Source: Hippophae tibetana (lineage: Eukaryota > Streptophyta > Magnoliopsida > Rosales > Elaeagnaceae). Taken from it: a stretch of DNA of 64,000 nucleotides. Shown here piece after piece: positions 60,101 through 64,000 of this stretch (positions are counted from its first letter, which is position 1; each line of letters starts with the position of its first letter). The stretch lies in the NCBI GenBank assembly GCA_037013495.1, contig CM072811.1, positions 46,507,452 to 46,571,451 on the forward strand, written 5' to 3'. The notes below the pieces were generated by a model. The model searched no databases. It was given only the letters and a program-made list of their open reading frames with translations, and was not told the origin of the DNA. The position numbers and the translations under genes were made by a program.

Positions 60101-62508
60101 AACTGTCATCATTGATAAGTTTTAATTTAATTTGTGATTCTCTCCTATTTTCAAATCACACTTCTAAAATATCTTTGATAATACAATAATACAATTATTT
60201 GGTATTGATAGCTTTTGTAAAATGTTTCTCTTAACTTCGTATGAATATATACATAGAAGATCGATGACAATAAATAAATATGACAATTATTTTTTTTAAC
60301 GTCACAATTCATTTAGTATTCATTCTAGTAAAATGACAATATTAACCTTTAGACATCAGTGAGTTATTTTTTCATGTATTTAATGCAATCAAATGAGTGT
60401 TGTTTAATTTACTATAATGAATTGTGATACTTATAATATTAAAAAAAAATGAGTTATTTTTGCTATTGATATTTTTGCCAAATATTTTATCCTTAGCGTA
60501 AAAATTCCTTAACATAACAGTGAACATTAATTTGCACTGAAAGAGACTTAAAACATTGTAAAAAAGAAAATAGAAGTAAAATTGAAATTTCCATTTGCAA
60601 CGTCTAAATAAAAGATGAAGAGCCAAAACTAATTTTTCTCCATTAAAATGAAAAATTAATGAGCTTTTTAGCTTTCTTTTTCGTTTTTCATGCCTGCAGC
60701 CACACAGTTGCACAAGAGTCACAGATCATAATGCCACTTACTCAAATCCTGGGCAAAGAGACAAAAAGAACAAAGAGTTGTTCTATTAATTCTACCACAC
60801 ACGTTTACGATAGATACAAGTCATAGAAAGAGAGAGATTATGAACCTGCAGTACTAGGCTACTAGCACTAATTCTAACTTCTTGATAGGGTTTATTTATT
60901 TATTTATTATTTTCTTTTTGGATTTTTGGAACCGAAAGGGAATTACAGGAAGCAGAATTTAGATTTGGGCACTTAAAGAAAACCAATTATCATCTTCTGG
61001 TTGAGTATTTGTGTTGAATAATTCTAGGAGTCCACCGCCCCACCACTACTTTTTTTTATTTTTTTTTATTTTCTCAGCCTCCACAAACTTCTAGCTGAAA
61101 GCATGGGATTACATGTCAGATTAGAACATGGTATACGGTCCAAGGATAATTCTAGGAGTTTTTACTTTCCATCAACTTTTCCTTTTCAACTATTTTCTTA
61201 TATATATATATATACTTTGTGCCTACCCGGTCGAAAAGCTAGAGGTTAAATATATAAATCAAACGGGTTATTAGGTTCGTAAAATCATTGAAGATAAACG
61301 GGGTCCCTGCACAAGAATGATAAACATAAATCAAGAAATGATCCAATTTGTTTTGTGATAAATATCATATTTTTAGATTTATTTGTGATGCAAATAATAC
61401 GATTCATATACTTACCATTATAAACTCCAAATCTCAGGCTTAATTAGATTATATGACTCTCATTTTCATTACTATAAAATTAAGTTCGAATCTCATATTG
61501 TATTATTTTTTTTATTTATTAAAAAAAGATTTTAATACTTTTTTAAAATAAAAAGTTCGTACATCAGTGACGAACTGTGATGAGGTTTTAGGTTGTGCTG
61601 AATTCTAGTTTAAATTTTTGAAAAAAAATGTGATTAATGTGTAAATTTTACAATATTTTGATTTTAAATCTACATATAATCAATAATAATTATTTACAAA
61701 TACTTTTAAAATAATTGGAGATAAATTTTCTCTATTTATTTTAAATATAACTACTGTCTTGTTAATAAATATTTGCAAATAATTCTTTTATGTATTTTCA
61801 TTTAAATTTTTTATTCTTATTCTTATTCTTTAAAAACTATTATATTTTATTTTTTTATCTTAGTATTTTTTTAATTTTTAAAGAAAATTAATCCTACGAG
61901 TTGCAAAAATTTAATATGATTCTAGCTGGCTTTATAATATGCATTGTATGATACACTTTTTAAATTATCCATCCCAAATCTTACATGCCAAGATTTTTAT
62001 TGCACCTATCGATCTTTTCGTTGCTTCTCTTTAGTGTTTTCAAAGAAAATTAATCCTACAAGTTGCAAAAAAGTTTATATAATTATGCCAGTGGCCTACT
62101 AGCATTAAAAAAATCTTGTAATAAGTTAAAGATAAAAAGATAAAATCATCTTTGTGACTGAAAAGTCCACTTTGTAGGAAGAAAAAAAAAAGTTAATATA
62201 ATTTTGGTCAGCTTTAATATGATATTGTACAATACACTTCTTGAGTTTGAGTCATCCCAACTCTTAGATGGCAAGATTTTTTTTTTATTGATTCTCTTGT
62301 ATCATATAACATTTAAGATAAAGATCAAAATTTGATATTATAGATTAAAGGATAATAAATTTTTTTAACATCAAACTATAAAAATATAACTAAATTTTAA
62401 TTATTATTATTATTATTATATAAGTAAAAAAAATTAAAAAAATATAGACAAGTATTATCAGTGTAACAAATTTTCATTATATTTTGATAAATTTAAGAAT
62501 GATGTTAA
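60101..62508. other. Intergenic region, no gene recognised
   Basis: AT-rich, with a possible SINE at 61436-61520, a (TA)n run near 61200-61215 and a diverged direct duplication at 61878-62290 (TTAATCCTAC.AGTTGCAAAAA blocks). No reading frame with similarity seen. Confidence 0.4.
61436..61520 (+). repeat. Possible tRNA-derived SINE
   Basis: An A-box-like GGCTTAATTAGA at 61438-61449 is followed 34 bp on by a B-box-like AGTTCGAATCTC at 61483-61494, then a T-rich tail. Spacing and boxes fit an RNA polymerase III promoter of a plant SINE. No target duplication could be set. Confidence 0.4.
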
Positions 62509-62957
62509 TGTTGGAGATTGTTATAAAGCTCCTTAATTTAAGAAGCAAAATAAAGAGTAAAACTTGGAGCAAAACAAAGAACTTAATTCAAAGAGCAATC
62601 CAAGGAACTATTAATTTAAGGAGTAATTTAAGAAGTAAATTTTTCTATAAATAGATGTGTAATTGTAATGAATTAACCATAAAAAGTATCCATTCCAATT
62701 GAGAGAAACACTTAGAGATAAAAGCTTTTGTGAGAGAAAATTGAGAATAATTTCTTAGGTGTAATTCGGTTGTGGGTTGTGAGTTATGAGTGTTTTAAAC
62801 ACCTTGTGTAATTTCTCATCTTTCAGTAAAAAATCTGCAGTAGGTCCAGAGACGTAAACAAGATTGGCCGAACTCCGTTATCAAATTTGTGTGTTATTTT
62901 TCTATTCTTGTTTTCTCATAAGTCTGACTTATCGGGAATTTGCATAATTTCCCAACA
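62509..62957 (+). repeat. 5' LTR of Copia C
   Basis: 449 bp, TGTTGGAGATTG to CCCAACA, a perfect TGTTGG/CCAACA inverted pair. TATA-like CTATAAATAGATG lies at 62645-62657. Confidence 0.88.
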
Positions 62958-62958
62958 A

Positions 62959-62971
62959 CTAGTATCAGAGC
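62959..62971 (+). other. Primer-binding site of Copia C
   Basis: CTAGTATCAGAGC, the usual tRNA-Met primer complement with one change near the LTR (TGG to TAG). Confidence 0.8.
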
Positions 62972-63141
62972 TATTGGTGGTGATTTCTGTCAATTTTCTA
63001 CAAGATTACTATTTACATAAATAGTGAATTACATGAATAGTGAAATTGTGTCAACGATATTTGTTCGTTGACAGAGGTGTTTTAATACACAGTGGTTTGC
63101 AAAAATAGTTAGAAACGATCCGAAGGAAGAGTAAAACTCGA

Positions 63142-64000
63142 GAAATTCGATGGCATAGATTTCAGGTTTTGGAAAATACAGATAGAGGATTATCTATATT
63201 AAAGAAATCTGTATCAACCTCTCTCAGGGAAGAAGCCAGAGACTGAAGAAAAAAGATTAGAATCTTCTAGACAGACAAGCCCCCGGAGTTATTCGATTGA
63301 CGTTATCCCGTAATGTTGCTTTCAATATAGCAAAGGAAAAGACCACGTCGATTCTTATGGAAACTCTCTCTCATATGTATGAAAAGCCATCAGCCTCAAA
63401 TAAAATCCACTTGATGAGGCATTTGTTCAATTTGCGGATGACGGAAGGCGCATCGATAGCTCAACATCTCAATGAACTCAACATAGTCACAACCCAATTG
63501 AGTTCAGTGGAAATTGAATTCGATGAAGAAGTACGAGCATTGATACTTTTGTCTTCTTTACCAGAAAGCTGGAATGCTACTGTCAAGGCTATGAGTAGCT
63601 CGTCAGGAAGCAATAAGTTGAAATTTGACAATATTCGTGATCTAGTTCTCAATGAAAAGATCTAACGTAGGGAGTCAGGTGAATCGTCAACTTCTTCAGT
63701 TTTACATACAGAGTCAAGAGGAAAAAATTCAACCAAAAGTAATGGACGTGGCAGAACAGACTACCGAGGTAGATCAAAGGACAAAAGGTCCAAATCCAGG
63801 AATCCTAATAATTCCCATAGCTCGAAGACTATCGAGTGTTGGAATTGTGGAAGAATCGGGCTCTACAAAAATTAGTGCAAGAGTGCACCGAAGGACAAAC
63901 AAGTAAAGGTAGAGGCAAATGTTACTTCCACCTCAAGAGGAGATGATGCATTGATATGCTCTTTGGAAAGCAAAGAAGAATCTTGGGTGTTAGACTCTTC
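63142..64000 (+). pseudogene. Copia C gag and protease start
   Basis: Gag opens with EKFDGIDFRFWKIQIEDYLY and then a stop. After a frameshift the main block runs 63297-63662 (NVAFNIAKEKTTSILMETL, LMRHLFNLRMTEGASIAQHL, LLSSLPESWNATVKAM). A stop at 63663 (TAA, for Thr/Glu in copy B) precedes the basic region, zinc knuckle CWNCGRIGLYKN-stop-C, and the protease start ESKEESWVLDSS at the window edge. Very similar to Copia B gag. Confidence 0.88.

Larger units (their letters stand above)
62509..64000 (+). mobile_element. Copia C: 5' part of a Copia A-family element, cut by the window
   Basis: LTR 62509-62957, primer site at 62959-62971, leader, then gag and the protease start. It runs off the right edge at the protease WVLDSS. 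It is the best-preserved 5' end of this family in the window and served as reference for A and B. Target duplication cannot be tested. Confidence 0.92.

Noticed and set aside
60372..60722. 116-residue minus-strand frame
   Set aside because: No recognisable motif. Phe/Asn/Lys-rich composition as expected from AT-rich DNA.

Overview
The window is nuclear DNA of a flowering plant, most likely a eudicot. It is AT-rich, its genes are split by GT-AG introns, every recognisable protein has its closest known relatives in plants, and much of the space between genes is decayed LTR retrotransposon. I cannot name the species from the sequence.

Genes, left to right. (1) The 3' exons of a HOP2/AHP2 homologous-pairing gene (+, 2-766), cut by the window edge. 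(2) A five-exon IST1-like ESCRT regulator (-, 6887-9309). (3) A three-exon small heavy-metal-associated (HMA) protein (-, 14440-15342) with a four-codon first exon and a GC-AG intron. (4) A four-exon ACD11-like sphingolipid transfer protein (-, 18157-21846). (5) A four-exon NPF/NRT1-PTR transporter, closest to NPF3.1 (-, 30100-33647). For genes 2-5 I joined exons by splice signals and reading phase, and each gives one uninterrupted protein of about the length expected for its family.

Broken gene pieces: an Alba-domain pseudogene and an alpha-tubulin fragment lie head to head at 28458-29058. A chloroplast-type NADP-malate dehydrogenase pseudogene that keeps its intron borders lies at 40936-41756.

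Mobile DNA: Copia A (-, 2474-6558, 5-bp target duplication gattt) has lost most of its 5' LTR. Related Copia B (-, 26466-28304) and Copia C (+, 62509 to the window end) belong to the same family. Copia E (+, 48113 to about 53351) is nearly full length but carries stops and frameshifts. Copia D (+, 54407-59439, target duplication ctaat/ctaac) is interrupted by a non-autonomous CACTA transposon (56327-57141) with about 28-bp inverted ends and a 3-bp duplication agt. A degenerate Copia at 37200-40130 is split by a 1.46-kb insertion. A Ty3/gypsy-type LTR with adjoining internal sequence (-, 22799-26260) carries five CACGTG boxes and points at the ACD11-like gene. An array of six imperfect hairpins at 40159-40440 looks like the subterminal region of a second CACTA-type element.

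The plant genes appear to be independent housekeeping, transport and defence-related loci, not an operon or cluster. The notable structure is the nesting of transposons and the gene fragments beside them. I found no CRISPR, phage or bacterial system and no convincing tRNA or rRNA gene. Long stretches (9.4-12.1, 15.4-18.1, 33.7-37.2, 41.8-48.1 and 60.1-62.5 kb) hold nothing I can name beyond simple repeats.
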